Shown: positions 37,404 to 48,355 of the stretch, one piece after another | Layout: each line of letters opens with the position of its first letter | Numbering within the stretch: position 1 is the stretch's first letter | NCBI RefSeq assembly: GCF_009856415.1 | Contig: NZ_WMEZ01000013.1 | Span: 1-50,481 of the forward strand | Direction: 5' to 3' | Source: Halobacillus litoralis | Lineage (GTDB): Bacteria > Bacillota > Bacilli > Bacillales > Halobacillaceae | DNA length: 50,481 nucleotides | Translations under genes and position numbers: made by a program | Notes under the pieces: generated by a model | Database searches by the model: none | What the model was told of the DNA's origin: nothing | What the model saw: only the letters and a program-made list of their open reading frames with translations

Positions 37404-38675
37404 TCAATCCAATATTTTTACTTTTACATTACGAGATCCGAATTTCAGGGCTTCACTTTTGGAAGGAACGAATAAATCGATTCTGTTTCCGTTAATAGCT
37501 CCGCCTGTATCCCCAGCAATGGCATAGCCATATCCTTCTACCCAGACGCGGCTTCCAAGCGGAATGACGCTGGGGTCGACGGCTACGACTTTTTGGTTAG
37601 GATTGGCTTTCAAATTGATACCTGTAGCTGTAATACCGGAACAGCCTGTACAGTTCGCCGTATAGGCCGTTGCATGCATATATAAGGTCTTCGCTCCACT
37701 TGTATCGTTTCGCGAAACCGTTGTAGAAGCTTCACTTGAAGAAGAAGAACGGGAAGAGCTGGACGAGTCGGACGAGTTGGAGGAGCTTGTAGCAGCAACT
37801 GTCGCTTTTTTCTCTACTTTCGTTCCAAGAGCAACTACTTCCGTCTTACTCTCTTGTTCCACTGTTTCTTTGACCAGTTCACGGCTTGCTTCCTCACCGT
37901 TTTTCAAGATGACTTCATATTCCTTCGTAATCAAACCTTTTTCACCACTGGAAACGACTTTCTTTTCCCCTTTTGGAAGAGAGTCGTCTTTCTTTGTTTC
38001 CACTGTGAAATCAACTTCCTCTTCTACAATATCGGTCACTTTTTCAACTCTTGTAATCATGACCTTTTTATCGGCGGAGAGTTCTTCTTCTTCACTGAGA
38101 TTCAACTCATCCAGTTTGTTCAGAGTGATTCCCTCTTCTTGAAGCAATTCGTCAACCGTGGATGCGGTCGTCCAGACTTTTCCGGATTCCCCACCATCAT
38201 TGACGGTCACTTGGAAGGCCTGCTGGACATCGATATCCATGCCTTCTTCAATGAGAGCATCCGGATCATGGGAAACTTCATCCCGTTTTTTGAACTCTAG
38301 ACCCTCCTGCTCAAAGAATTCCTCCACCGTCGAGGCTGTTGTAAAGTATTCTTCTGTATGGTTACGATCGATGGCTAGATTGATAGACTTAGATGCTATG
38401 TACGTGACATCCATTCCATACTCAACCGGATCGGATAAGTTATGTGATAATTCATCATGTTGTTGGACCGTGACATCGAGCTCTGATAATAATTCATCGA
38501 TTGTATCAGCATGAGTGCGTATTAGTTCTTTCTGCCCATTTTGTGTCACTTGCACAGAAGCTTTAGTAGCTTCATACGAAACGGTTACTAAAAAGGCGAT
38601 GCATAGGACGGCAATCACAGTTGCCCATACCATTATGTGACTAATGGCTGATTTTAACAAGTTTCCTATTTTCAT
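37404..38675 (-). CDS. yabE: YabE, Rpf-like cell-wall protein (DUF348-G5-3D)
   Basis: A secreted or membrane-anchored putative peptidoglycan-cleaving protein. One TM/signal helix (about 12-33), three DUF348 repeats (about 38-200, each with a TADTIDELL or TASTVDELL-like element), a G5 domain (about 205-285), a Ser-rich linker of about 30 residues and a C-terminal 3D domain (about 330-423) with the three aspartates (HATAYTANC, VAVDPSVIPLGS, GDTGGAINGNRIDLF). The serine linker (SSSNSSDSSSSSRSSSSSE) is variable in the family. 423 residues against 437 in B. subtilis. Single gene between two terminators. Confidence 0.92.
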   Translation of the reverse strand: MKIGNLLKSAISHIMVWATVIAVLCIAFLVTVSYEATKASVQVTQNGQKELIRTHADTIDELLSELDVTVQQHDELSHNLSDPVEYGMDVTYIASKSINLAIDRNHTEEYFTTASTVEEFFEQEGLEFKKRDEVSHDPDALIEEGMDIDVQQAFQVTVNDGGESGKVWTTASTVDELLQEEGITLNKLDELNLSEEEELSADKKVMITRVEKVTDIVEEEVDFTVETKKDDSLPKGEKKVVSSGEKGLITKEYEVILKNGEEASRELVKETVEQESKTEVVALGTKVEKKATVAATSSSNSSDSSSSSRSSSSSEASTTVSRNDTSGAKTLYMHATAYTANCTGCSGITATGINLKANPNQKVVAVDPSVIPLGSRVWVEGYGYAIAGDTGGAINGNRIDLFVPSKSEALKFGSRNVKVKILD

Positions 38676-38752
38676 CCTTTGGCCTCCTTTCTAAAGCACG
38701 CGTTTTATTGTAGTCAAGTGACAAACTCATGTCAAATGGATCCTCTTTACAC

Positions 38753-38795
38753 AAAAATAGAGGAGCCAGCATGACCATCACTGACTCCTCTATTA
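38753..38795 (-). terminator. Terminator of tatD
   Basis: AATAGAGGAGCCAG/CTGACTCCTCTATT hairpin followed by TTTTGTGT on the minus strand. It lies about 90 nt after tatD; the intervening 38796-38888 shows no gene. Confidence 0.85.
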
Positions 38796-38888
38796 TGCTA
38801 TTTTACCTAGATGATTAACATAACAAACATGTTACAGTTCCCATACAATTGGATGAGTTTTGTAATATACCCTCCAAGGTCTTCGTTA

Positions 38889-39659
38889 TTACGACTGGAT
38901 TCCAAAGAATTCGAGAGCATTCGAGGTCGTCGTTTCACTGACCTCTTCATAGGAAATTCCCTTTAACTCGGCGATTTGTTCGGCCACGAGCTTCACATAC
39001 GCCGGTTCATTTCGTTTCCCGCGGTTCGGATGCGGAGCAAGGAACGGGCAGTCCGTTTCTACTAACAAATGCTTAAGATCCACCGCTTTCGCCACTTCTT
39101 TCGGTAATTTTGCATTTTTAAAAGTGACAGGACCTCCTAAGGAGATCATAAAATTCATATCAATGCATTCCTGCGCTGTTTCGACAGGACCGCTGTAACA
39201 GTGCATGATTCCACCGACTTCCGATGCATTCTCTTCCTTAAGAATTTCAACGATATCATCAGTCGCCTCACGATTGTGGATGATGATCGGCATCTTCACT
39301 TTCTTTGCCAGACGGATTTGTTTACGGAAGACTTCTTTTTGCACGTCTTTCGGTGATTTATCCCAATGATAATCGAGTCCCATTTCCCCGATTGCTACGA
39401 CTTTCGGGTGCTGAGACAATTCCTCGATCCATTGAAGGTCCTCATCCGTCATATCTATGGCATCAACCGGATGCCAGCCTACAGCGGCATAGATGTTCTC
39501 ATACCGCTCGGCAATTTCCATTGCTTTCGGGATCGTTTTCCTGTCGAAGCCTACAACGGTCATATACTGGACACCAGATTCTTGAGCTCTTTCAATTGTT
39601 TCTTCCAAGTCCTCCTCGAACTGATCTGCATTCAAGTGGACGTGCGTATCAAACAACAT
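38889..39659 (-). CDS. tatD: TatD-family metal-dependent DNase (YabD)
   Basis: An amidohydrolase-fold nuclease. 256 residues: DTHVHL at residues 4-9 binds metal, GWHPVDA and IGEMGLDYHW follow, then HNREATDD, GIMHCYSG and a LLVETDCPFLAPHPNRGKRN end. Probable role in DNA repair or quality control; the exact substrate in Firmicutes is not settled. Downstream of metG after a terminator. Confidence 0.94.
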   Translation of the reverse strand: MLFDTHVHLNADQFEEDLEETIERAQESGVQYMTVVGFDRKTIPKAMEIAERYENIYAAVGWHPVDAIDMTDEDLQWIEELSQHPKVVAIGEMGLDYHWDKSPKDVQKEVFRKQIRLAKKVKMPIIIHNREATDDIVEILKEENASEVGGIMHCYSGPVETAQECIDMNFMISLGGPVTFKNAKLPKEVAKAVDLKHLLVETDCPFLAPHPNRGKRNEPAYVKLVAEQIAELKGISYEEVSETTTSNALEFFGIQS

Positions 39660-39693
39660 TCATTTTCCCACCTTCATCAAATAATCGTCATGT

Positions 39694-39731
39694 AAAAAAA
39701 GGGAAAGCACTATGGAGAGCTTTCCCTTTTT
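39694..39731 (-). terminator. Terminator of metG
   Basis: AAAAAGGGAAAGC/GCTTTCCCTTTTT hairpin after the metG stop with a T-run on the minus strand. Confidence 0.92.
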
Positions 39732-39740
39732 ATTGGTGTG

Positions 39741-41708
<1,968 letters not shown>

Positions 41709-41719
41709 TCAAAATCTTC

Positions 41720-41748
41720 ATACCATAAGTCATAAAAGGTCATGGTAT
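41720..41748 (-). other. Inverted repeat in the metG 5' leader
   Basis: Perfect 7-bp arms ATACCAT (41720-41726) and ATGGTAT (41742-41748) around a 15-nt loop, between the promoter start site and the Shine-Dalgarno. It may be an mRNA hairpin or a protein site; no T-run follows. Confidence 0.5.
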
Positions 41749-41791
41749 CATTCTATCGATTTATCTCCTTTATTTCCATTCCTAACATTAA

Positions 41792-41821
41792 AATATACCG
41801 AATTTTACGTAAAACTGTCAA
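41792..41821 (-). promoter_or_regulatory. metG promoter
   Basis: Minus strand TTGACA (41816-41821), 18 bp, TATATT (41792-41797), about 95 nt before the start codon. Confidence 0.75.
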
Positions 41822-41884
41822 AAGAACCAAACATTATAATTTCACATCTGTAAATACTCTGGTAAAATAAAATGTATATAGACA

Positions 41885-41965
41885 GGTTGGATAAACCAAC
41901 CAGATTTGGGATGAAAGGGATGGGTTGAGTTGGAAAGAGGCCTGGATGAAACGCTCCACTCACCC
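41885..41965 (+). other. Two hairpins upstream of the abrB promoter
   Basis: GGTTGG-ATAAA-CCAACC (41885-41901), then GGGT(T)GAGT(T)GGA with TCCACTCACCC (41922-41965). Both lie in the divergent metG/abrB gap upstream of the readable abrB promoter. They may belong to a longer abrB transcript from a second promoter, or to a small RNA. No clear terminator follows. Confidence 0.4.
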
Positions 41966-42022
41966 ATTTTCAATACCTGCACCAGTATATGGAGTTGGAA
42001 ATTCTTATCCCTTTTTAAGTAA

Positions 42023-42072
42023 TTGACACGTCTGGGAATGGTTGGTACTATATTGTCGAGACATATGTCGAA
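42023..42072 (+). promoter_or_regulatory. abrB promoter with two 0A boxes
   Basis: Plus strand TTGACA (42023-42028), 17 bp, TACTAT (42046-42051). TGTCGAG (42054-42060) and TGTCGAA (42066-42072) are downstream 0A boxes spaced 12 bp, as expected for repression by Spo0A-P in B. subtilis abrB. Confidence 0.88.
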
Positions 42073-42111
42073 ACATGACAGCTAAACTTTTGATTGAGGG
42101 GAGACAGAAAT

Positions 42112-42387
42112 ATGAAATCTACAGGTATCGTACGTAAAGTCGACGAGCTCGGCCGGGTGGTTATTCCGATCGAACTTCGCCGCACACTAGGCATTAACGA
42201 AAAGGACGCGTTGGAGATTTATGTGGACGATGATCGCATCGTTCTAAAAAAATATAAGCCCAACATGACTTGCCATGTCACAGGGGAAGTTTCAGATGAA
42301 AATATGAAACTGGCAAACGGCAATCTAGTCCTAAGCAAGGAAGGCGCGCAAATGCTCCTTTCAGAACTACAAGACAACCTTAAATAA
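42112..42387 (+). CDS. abrB: Transition-state regulator AbrB
   Basis: A global DNA-binding repressor of stationary-phase genes including spoVG. 91 residues: N-terminal swapped-hairpin domain (MKSTGIVRKVDELGRVVIPI, then RRTLGINEKDALEIYVDD) and C-terminal tetramerisation half. GAGGGGAG stands upstream of ATG 42112; the frame opening at 42094 is upstream of that. It is the only protein-coding gene on the plus strand, divergent from metG and convergent to rsmI, as in B. subtilis. Likely regulated by Spo0A. Confidence 0.95.
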   Translation: MKSTGIVRKVDELGRVVIPIELRRTLGINEKDALEIYVDDDRIVLKKYKPNMTCHVTGEVSDENMKLANGNLVLSKEGAQMLLSELQDNLK

Positions 42388-42460
42388 ATCAGATTTAGAG
42401 ATAAATAGATAAGAGACGATTTACTGGTTATAGAGAGAAAAAAGACATATGTTAAAGCAA

Positions 42461-42499
42461 CCCCTTACTGTTCACAGGCCTGACAGTAAGGGGTTTTTT
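42461..42499 (+). terminator. Terminator of abrB, possibly bidirectional
   Basis: CCCCTTACTG/CAGTAAGGGG hairpin followed by TTTTTTC on the plus strand. The minus-strand side (rsmI) has only a weak T stretch. Confidence 0.9.
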
Positions 42500-42508
42500 C
42501 ATGCTTTT

Positions 42509-43384
42509 TTATTTTTCTTCTACATGGTAGGCCTGATAGACATCCCGTTTCGGAAGCTTCCGGTCTAGAGAGGTCTGCTTGATTGCTTCTTTATTCCTCA
42601 TGCCATCGTTTTCAATATAGTGCTGGACGTGATCGACGACCGATAAACTTGCCCACCATTGGCTATCCGCAGGTTCTACATCGTCGGATCCTTCAATCAC
42701 TACACAAAATTCTCCACGCACTTGTTCACCATGAGCCCAATCAACTAATTCTCCCAAATCACCACGGACATATTCTTCATACCGTTTCGTGAGTTCCCGG
42801 ACTAGTGAGGCTTTTCTGTCTCCAAGCACTTCATGGACATGGCTTAACATCTCTTTCAATCGATGGGGAGATTCATAAAAAATCAGAGTGGCTTGGATGG
42901 ATTGAAGTTGCTGTAAAACGGCGGCGCGATCTTTCTTTTTTCTAGGTAGAAATCCATGAAAGTAAAACCCTTCTGTGGATAGCCCGGATCCAGCCAGCGC
43001 AGGCAAGGCGGCATTCGCGCCTGGTAGAACAACGACTGGAACATCCGCTTCCACCGCTTTTTGAACGAGATCTGTTCCCGGATCTGATATCCCAGGCATG
43101 CCGGCATCACTGACGATGGCGATGTTCTGTCCATCACGAAGTCTTTCAATCAACTCCGGCCCTTTCGTCTGTTTGTTATGTTCATGGTAACTGATAAGTG
43201 TCGTAGAGATTTCAAAGTGATTGAGCAATTTTCTAGAATTCCTCGTATCCTCAGCACCAATTATATCCACTTCTTTTAAAGTGCGGACGGCTCGGAAGGT
43301 CATATCTTCTAAGTTCCCGATTGGAGTGGGTACAATATACAGCGTTCCTTGTTCATGATCCATGAAACTTTTTTGTACGTTCAT
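42509..43384 (-). CDS. rsmI: 16S rRNA (cytidine1402-2'-O)-methyltransferase
   Basis: Methylates the ribose of C1402 in the P-site part of 16S rRNA. 291 residues with the tetrapyrrole-methylase fold: LYIVPTPIGNLEDMTFRA, EDTRNSRKLL, SDAGMPGISDPG and FYESPHRL. GGAG is nine nt upstream of ATG 43384; an inner ATG at residue 8 is less likely. The start lies within the end of yazA (32-nt overlap). Last gene of trmN6-yazA-rsmI. Confidence 0.95.
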   Translation of the reverse strand: MNVQKSFMDHEQGTLYIVPTPIGNLEDMTFRAVRTLKEVDIIGAEDTRNSRKLLNHFEISTTLISYHEHNKQTKGPELIERLRDGQNIAIVSDAGMPGISDPGTDLVQKAVEADVPVVVLPGANAALPALAGSGLSTEGFYFHGFLPRKKKDRAAVLQQLQSIQATLIFYESPHRLKEMLSHVHEVLGDRKASLVRELTKRYEEYVRGDLGELVDWAHGEQVRGEFCVVIEGSDDVEPADSQWWASLSVVDHVQHYIENDGMRNKEAIKQTSLDRKLPKRDVYQAYHVEEK

Positions 43385-43652
43385 CCACGCTCACTCCTTC
43401 CTTTCTTTTTTCAATCCAGCCTTCTTTCTCTTTCCTTGTCATCCGTTTCAGCCGGTATTCTTGTTGTAAGGCTTCTGACTTCGTTTTATACACTTCATAT
43501 GCTTCTAGCACAAGCGGCCCCCTACCTCTTGTATACTTAGCCCCTTTGCCGCTCTGATGCTTTTCCAGTCTAGCTTCCAAGTTGTTCGTGTAACCGGTAT
43601 AAAGGGTCCCATCCTTACATTTGAGCATATAGACGAAATGACTATTCTCCAT
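43353..43652 (-). CDS. yazA: GIY-YIG nuclease-family protein YazA
   Basis: A 99-residue single-domain GIY-YIG protein: [18 protein letters not shown] holds the motif (VYM ... YTG), followed by the [15 protein letters not shown] and catalytic Glu region ([12 protein letters not shown]). Similar to UvrC N-terminal nucleases; function in Firmicutes unknown. Overlaps trmN6 by 11 nt and rsmI by 32 nt, indicating tight coupling. Confidence 0.92.
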   Translation of the reverse strand: MENSHFVYMLKCKDGTLYTGYTNNLEARLEKHQSGKGAKYTRGRGPLVLEAYEVYKTKSEALQQEYRLKRMTRKEKEGWIEKRKEGVSVDERTKKFHGS

Positions 43653-44385
43653 AAAGAATTTCCCTTAGTTCTGGTGTATATTCGTCATCATCCGTAAGAG
43701 CGTATAACGGAGGTAAGATTTTCAGTCCGGGCTTTCCGTCTCTGACTCCTTCAATCAGTAAAATGTTCGCCTCTTTTCTTTCTTTCGGATATACAAGCTG
43801 CATACGTTTCGGTTCCAACTTATACTTCTTGAATAATTGAATGATTTCCACCATGCGCTCAGGACGATGAACCATCGATACTTTTCCCCCGGACTTCGCC
43901 AGTCTGCTGCAGGACTCTACCACGTCTTCTAAACTGCAATGGATTTCATGCCTGGCGATCGCCAAATGCTCATTCAAGTTTTGTTCATCCGCTTTCGGAG
44001 TAGGAAAATAAGGAGGATTGCATGTGACAAGATCGAATTTGTCATTACCGTAATGCCCGGGCATGTCCTTTAGATCCCCATGTATCATATCAAGTTGATC
44101 TCCGAGTTCATTCAGCTCGATATTACGGAGGGCCATATCATAGAGCCGCTCCTGAATCTCCACTCCGGTAATCGGAACGCTTGAGCGGGTGGAAAGAAAA
44201 AGAGGGACGACCCCATTCCCTGTACATAAATCCAGGATTTTCCCTCGTGTTTTTGGTACATAAGTAAAGTCAGCGAGTAACACCGCATCCAACGAAAAAG
44301 CGAATACGCTCGGACTTTGGATGATCCGCATGTTTTCTTTCGCTAATAAAAAATCAATTCGTTCATCTCCATATAATTGAACCAT
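43642..44385 (-). CDS. trmN6: tRNA1(Val) A37 N6-methyltransferase-like (YabB)
   Basis: SAM-dependent methyltransferase. [16 protein letters not shown] binds SAM and the N6-adenine motif IV reads NPPYF (about residue 122). 247 residues from ATG 44385, which has AAAGGA eight nt upstream and aligns with B. subtilis YabB; the frame opens 8 codons earlier. Substrate inferred from the E. coli family. The family A copy A5 lies directly upstream, so its promoter is in or next to the repeat. Confidence 0.88.
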   Translation of the reverse strand: MVQLYGDERIDFLLAKENMRIIQSPSVFAFSLDAVLLADFTYVPKTRGKILDLCTGNGVVPLFLSTRSSVPITGVEIQERLYDMALRNIELNELGDQLDMIHGDLKDMPGHYGNDKFDLVTCNPPYFPTPKADEQNLNEHLAIARHEIHCSLEDVVESCSRLAKSGGKVSMVHRPERMVEIIQLFKKYKLEPKRMQLVYPKERKEANILLIEGVRDGKPGLKILPPLYALTDDDEYTPELREILYGE

Positions 44386-44437
44386 TTCCGCTTTCCTTTC
44401 TTTTTTCACTCTATTTTCTATGATATATAAGTTTGAT

Positions 44438-44620
44438 ACTCAGTTTCGAGACTATCGTATGAGTTTATAGTGGCTGTGAAACGGCTCGCTTTCCTGCGGG
44501 GATGGCGGCACAGCTGAGACCCCGCAGAGCGAAGCTTGAGGAGGCTCAGCGCCCGCCCCACGGAAAGCGAATCATTTCCCGTAACCCCTAACTCACGCAA
44601 GCATCTCGAAATCCACTCTT
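44438..44620. repeat. Family A palindromic repeat, copy A5 (direct, single)
   Basis: Left end ACTCAGTTTCGAGA (44438-44451), right end ATCTCGAAATCCACTCTT (44603-44620). TCGCTTTCCTGCGGGG pairs with CCCCACGGAAAGCGA. The centre GAGACCCCGCAGAGCG, then GAGGAGGCTCAGC, is of the A4 kind. It sits between the yabA terminator and trmN6; no gene is present. Confidence 0.87.
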
Positions 44621-44635
44621 ACACGATCGCCATGA

Positions 44636-44674
44636 TATAAAGAGAGCCCTTCCTCGAACGAGCAAGGAAAGGCT
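44636..44674 (-). terminator. Terminator of the yaaO-to-yabA operon
   Basis: AGCCTTTCCTTGC-type arm pairing with GAGGAAGGGCT (44645-44673), followed on the minus strand by CTCTTTATATC. T-run is short. Confidence 0.65.
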
Positions 44675-44685
44675 TGGACCTGGAA

Positions 44686-45030
44686 TTATTTCTTTTTGTT
44701 CAAGAAAGATAAGCAAAACAGACAATCTTCGTCTCTCGGGCTGCCGAAGTGAAGATTACAAATATGAAAGCCTTCTTCGTAGAGCCTCGCAAGGTTATCA
44801 TAGCCTTCCCCAACGACTGCACCCTTGTCCTGTTTGGATCCTGAGGAAGATTGATCCTTTTCATTTTCTTTCTCCAACCGTTGTCGCAAGTGATGATTTT
44901 CAAGCGATAAATGCTGGTTTTCTTCTAAGAGATAGGCCAGCTGTTTCTTTAAATCGCCGAGCTGTTCATAGAGCTCACCGATTTGACTTTCGAAATGGGA
45001 TACTTGTTCAAATATGGCTTTCTTCTTCAC
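44686..45030 (-). CDS. yabA: Initiation-control protein YabA
   Basis: Negative regulator of DNA replication initiation; binds DnaA and the clamp DnaN. 114 residues: long N-terminal coiled coil (about 5-60, tetramerisation) and C-terminal zinc-finger domain with [20 protein letters not shown], the HxxC and CLFC metal ligands. The GTG at 45030 has GGAG six nt upstream and aligns with the family; the GTG at 45042 abuts AAAGG too closely. Sixteen nt after ricT. Confidence 0.93.
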   Translation of the reverse strand: MKKKAIFEQVSHFESQIGELYEQLGDLKKQLAYLLEENQHLSLENHHLRQRLEKENEKDQSSSGSKQDKGAVVGEGYDNLARLYEEGFHICNLHFGSPRDEDCLFCLSFLNKKK

Positions 45031-45045
45031 GCTCGACTCCACCCT

Positions 45046-45873
45046 TTATTCTGAGGCTTCGGTTTGAAGAACTCCTTCATCGATCAATTCTTGCAGAGAG
45101 TATTCAAGAACGCGCTCTTTGTCGCGGAATTCAATCTGTACCATACGCTCCAGCATATTAAGCCCGACGACCTTTCCTTTACCGAAGGATGTCGCAATGC
45201 TTTCACCGAGGTCAGGAAGCTCTTTCTTCGCATTTTCGTAATCATCATTTTCATACTTGAGACAACACATTAAGCGGCCGCAAAGTCCAGAAATTTTCGC
45301 TGGGTTCAAGGATAAGTTCTGGTCTTTGGCCATTTTTATAGAAACAGGTTCGAAATCACCTAAAAATGTTGAGCAACAAAGCATCCGTCCACATGGACCG
45401 ATCCCCCCGAGCATTTTCGCTTCATCCCTGACGCCGATTTGGCGCAGTTCGATCCTCGTCTTGAAGACCGACGCAAGATCTTTGACTAATGTACGGAAGT
45501 CCACACGGCCATCAGCCGTAAAATAGAAGATGACTTTGTTACGATCAAACGTATATTCGACATCCACAAGATTCATGTCCAATTTATGTTCACGGATTTT
45601 CTTTTCGCAAACCCGGTAAGCTTCTGCGGCGTTGTCTTTGTTTTCATCCACCGTCACTTTATCTTTATCATCTGCCATACGGATGACTTTTTTAAGAGGT
45701 AAAACAACGTCTTCTTCATCTATGGATTTATTAGCAATGACAACTTTTCCGAATTCGATTCCGCGTACGGTTTCGACGATGACATAATCATCCGTCGTCA
45801 TCCGCAGTCCCCCCGGATCGAAATAATATACCTTACCCGCCTGCTTAAATCGGACACCTACAACTTCGATCAT
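45046..45873 (-). CDS. ricT: RicT (YaaT), RNase Y complex and competence/sporulation factor
   Basis: In B. subtilis RicT forms an Fe-S complex with RicA and RicF that directs RNase Y and speeds Spo0A phosphorelay. 275 residues (same length) with the PSP1 domain and clustered cysteines CGRMLCC and CGRLMCC, ligands for Fe-S clusters. ATG 45873 is preceded by AGAGGTG. Between holB and yabA, as in B. subtilis. Confidence 0.95.
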   Translation of the reverse strand: MIEVVGVRFKQAGKVYYFDPGGLRMTTDDYVIVETVRGIEFGKVVIANKSIDEEDVVLPLKKVIRMADDKDKVTVDENKDNAAEAYRVCEKKIREHKLDMNLVDVEYTFDRNKVIFYFTADGRVDFRTLVKDLASVFKTRIELRQIGVRDEAKMLGGIGPCGRMLCCSTFLGDFEPVSIKMAKDQNLSLNPAKISGLCGRLMCCLKYENDDYENAKKELPDLGESIATSFGKGKVVGLNMLERMVQIEFRDKERVLEYSLQELIDEGVLQTEASE

Positions 45874-45880
45874 TCGATCA

Positions 45881-46867
45881 TCACCTCTGTAGTTGAAGGG
45901 TAAGTTGTTCCATCACTAAATTAGGATGGACATTTTGATTTATCTTTCGTTTCGCCTCAAGAATATCTGTTAAGCTTCGCGCGGCTGACTGACGTGACCA
46001 ACGCATTGCTGCCTGGTTCAAATTTTCTCTCTCTGTCGTGAAAATAATCGATTCTTCCCGGTCCAAAAGTTGGTTGATCACATCTTGAAACCAGAGCATC
46101 AATACATCCAGACCACGCTGCAGCTGCGTTCGTTCCTTGAAATGAGGCATCCACTGATGGTTGATAAACAAAAGTCCTTCATTTGGTTTATTTTGAAGCA
46201 CTTCAATTAATTGTATCACTAGTTTTCGCACATTCGCAAACCACTCATCTTCATTCATCTCGAGGGCTTCTGTCAAGTTATTCGTTAACGAGGACAAAAG
46301 TCTCGCATTTGATTCAGAGACTCCTTCTTCAACCAGTTTTTCCTGGACACGCAAGGGATTCAGAGGTTGAAAGGCGAGCAATTGGCAGCGGGACCTGATG
46401 GTATCGAGGATGGTCGGTCCACTCTCTGTCAGAAGCATCGCTGTCGTCTGCTGACTCGGTTCTTCTAAAAATTTCAATAACCGGTTCGAAGCGTTGACCG
46501 TCATTTTTTCTGCATCAACGATGATATAGACTTTCCGATTTGACTCCAACCCTGTATAAGTAAATTCTTTTTGCAAATGAAGAATTTGTTCTTTTTTAAT
46601 GGATTGTCCCTCAGGCTCAATCCAGTGCAAGTCAGGATGGTTACCTGAATCGATCCTGTGGCAGTCCCTGCAGCTCTGACAAGGTTCCGCCCCTTCTTTA
46701 TTTTTGCAAAATATGCTTTTCGCAAAAAGGATGCTCATCTCCCGTTTACCGGTCCCACGGTTGCCTTGAAATAAATAAGCGTGTGAAATCCGATCCTTTT
46801 TGAAACTGTTCATCAGCATTTGGGCAGCTAGAGGCTGGATGTCTTTCATTTGTGTCCAAGTCTGCAT
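45881..46867 (-). CDS. holB: DNA polymerase III subunit delta'
   Basis: Clamp-loader subunit. 328 residues of AAA+ fold: FQGNRGTGKRE (Walker A-like), zinc pattern CQSCRDCHRID, SRC motif DTIRSRCQLL. ATG 46867 gives the family start MQTWTQMKDIQ; the frame opening 18 codons earlier at 46921 runs back into yaaR and is not favoured. Lies 13 nt after yaaR. Confidence 0.95.
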   Translation of the reverse strand: MQTWTQMKDIQPLAAQMLMNSFKKDRISHAYLFQGNRGTGKREMSILFAKSIFCKNKEGAEPCQSCRDCHRIDSGNHPDLHWIEPEGQSIKKEQILHLQKEFTYTGLESNRKVYIIVDAEKMTVNASNRLLKFLEEPSQQTTAMLLTESGPTILDTIRSRCQLLAFQPLNPLRVQEKLVEEGVSESNARLLSSLTNNLTEALEMNEDEWFANVRKLVIQLIEVLQNKPNEGLLFINHQWMPHFKERTQLQRGLDVLMLWFQDVINQLLDREESIIFTTERENLNQAAMRWSRQSAARSLTDILEAKRKINQNVHPNLVMEQLTLQLQR

Positions 46868-46880
46868 ACTACTTCCGTCC

Positions 46881-47321
46881 TTACGTATATAAATTAATGA
46901 GCAAACCTTTGATTTCACCAATCAATCCAAGCAGATGAACCGTTCGCTTTTCTTGATCCATGACTGCCTCTGTCAGTTCAGATAGCTTCTCATCGACAGA
47001 TTCTACAATCGTCAACTTACGGGTCTGCCCGTGTACATTCCAACTATGAGAATGCTTCAAGTTCATCCCATATTGAACGGATTCTTTCATGAAGTCTTTG
47101 ATGAGACGCTTGTATTTAGCCAAATCACGGAAGGACCGAGCCCTTGCCACCCGTTCCCCCTGTGCTGTTATATGATTCATCAGCCGGTTCAATTGGGCTT
47201 CTTGAAGCTGCCTTGATTGGAACTGCACCATCGCATCAAAACTAGGCTTCCCGTTCGTCTGATGAGAGGAATGTTTTTTTGCCGCATCCATTTGTGTCCG
47301 TATTTCTTGATTGATCTTCAT
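46881..47321 (-). CDS. yaaR: YaaR, DUF327 protein
   Basis: 146 residues, function unknown. Helical: Gln-rich start (FQSRQLQEAQLNRLMNHITA), basic middle, and the conserved end RTVHLLGLIGEIKGLLINLY. Consistently placed between darA and holB in Bacillaceae. AAGGGG precedes the ATG. No catalytic motif is visible. Confidence 0.9.
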   Translation of the reverse strand: MKINQEIRTQMDAAKKHSSHQTNGKPSFDAMVQFQSRQLQEAQLNRLMNHITAQGERVARARSFRDLAKYKRLIKDFMKESVQYGMNLKHSHSWNVHGQTRKLTIVESVDEKLSELTEAVMDQEKRTVHLLGLIGEIKGLLINLYT

Positions 47322-47339
47322 ACTTGTACCCCTTCTAAG

Positions 47340-47723
<384 letters not shown>

Positions 47724-48353
47724 TTATGATGAGAGATAACCGCTTAAAACGTGGGACGCATCTCTTTTTACAGATTCGAACTCCTGATCAGCATCGATTA
47801 CCTTGATGCGCTCCTTATTTTGTTCGGCCAGTCGCTGGTAGGCGTCATAGACTTTTTCATGAAAATCGATATGTTCAAGGTCCAGACGGTTTTTCTCTCT
47901 TCCCTGGTTCGCAGCAATTCTCTCCAACCCTCGTTCAGGCTTGATATCAAACAACAAAGTCACATCCGGCATATGATCATCGATCGCGAATTCGTTAATT
48001 TTAAGTACTTCCTCCAGACCAAGGTCGCGGGCCACTCCCTGATAGGCAAGACTGGAGTCTACAAACCGGTCACAAAGTACAACTTTCCCTTCGTTTAATG
48101 CCGGGATGACTTTTTCTACAAGATGCTGTCTACGTGCAGCCGCATAAAGCAGAGCTTCTGTACGTCCGTCCATCTCTGTGTGAGAAGGATCAAGGATCAC
48201 TTCTCGTATCTTTTCCGCGATGCGGATCCCGCCAGGTTCTCTCGTTTCCAATACGGAATACCCTTGCTCTCTCAATTCTTTTCCAATCTCACGCAGGATG
48301 GAGGATTTACCAGCTCCATCACCACCTTCGAATGATACAAACAATCCTTTCAC
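47724..48353 (-). CDS. tmk: Thymidylate kinase
   Basis: Phosphorylates dTMP to dTDP. 209 residues: P-loop [11 protein letters not shown] (9-19), [15 protein letters not shown] and the LID/DRY region [16 protein letters not shown]. The start is GTG at 48353 with AAAGGAG seven nt upstream, three nt after the yaaO stop. Same operon as holB and darA. Confidence 0.96.
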   Translation of the reverse strand: MKGLFVSFEGGDGAGKSSILREIGKELREQGYSVLETREPGGIRIAEKIREVILDPSHTEMDGRTEALLYAAARRQHLVEKVIPALNEGKVVLCDRFVDSSLAYQGVARDLGLEEVLKINEFAIDDHMPDVTLLFDIKPERGLERIAANQGREKNRLDLEHIDFHEKVYDAYQRLAEQNKERIKVIDADQEFESVKRDASHVLSGYLSS

Positions 48354-48355
48354 AT

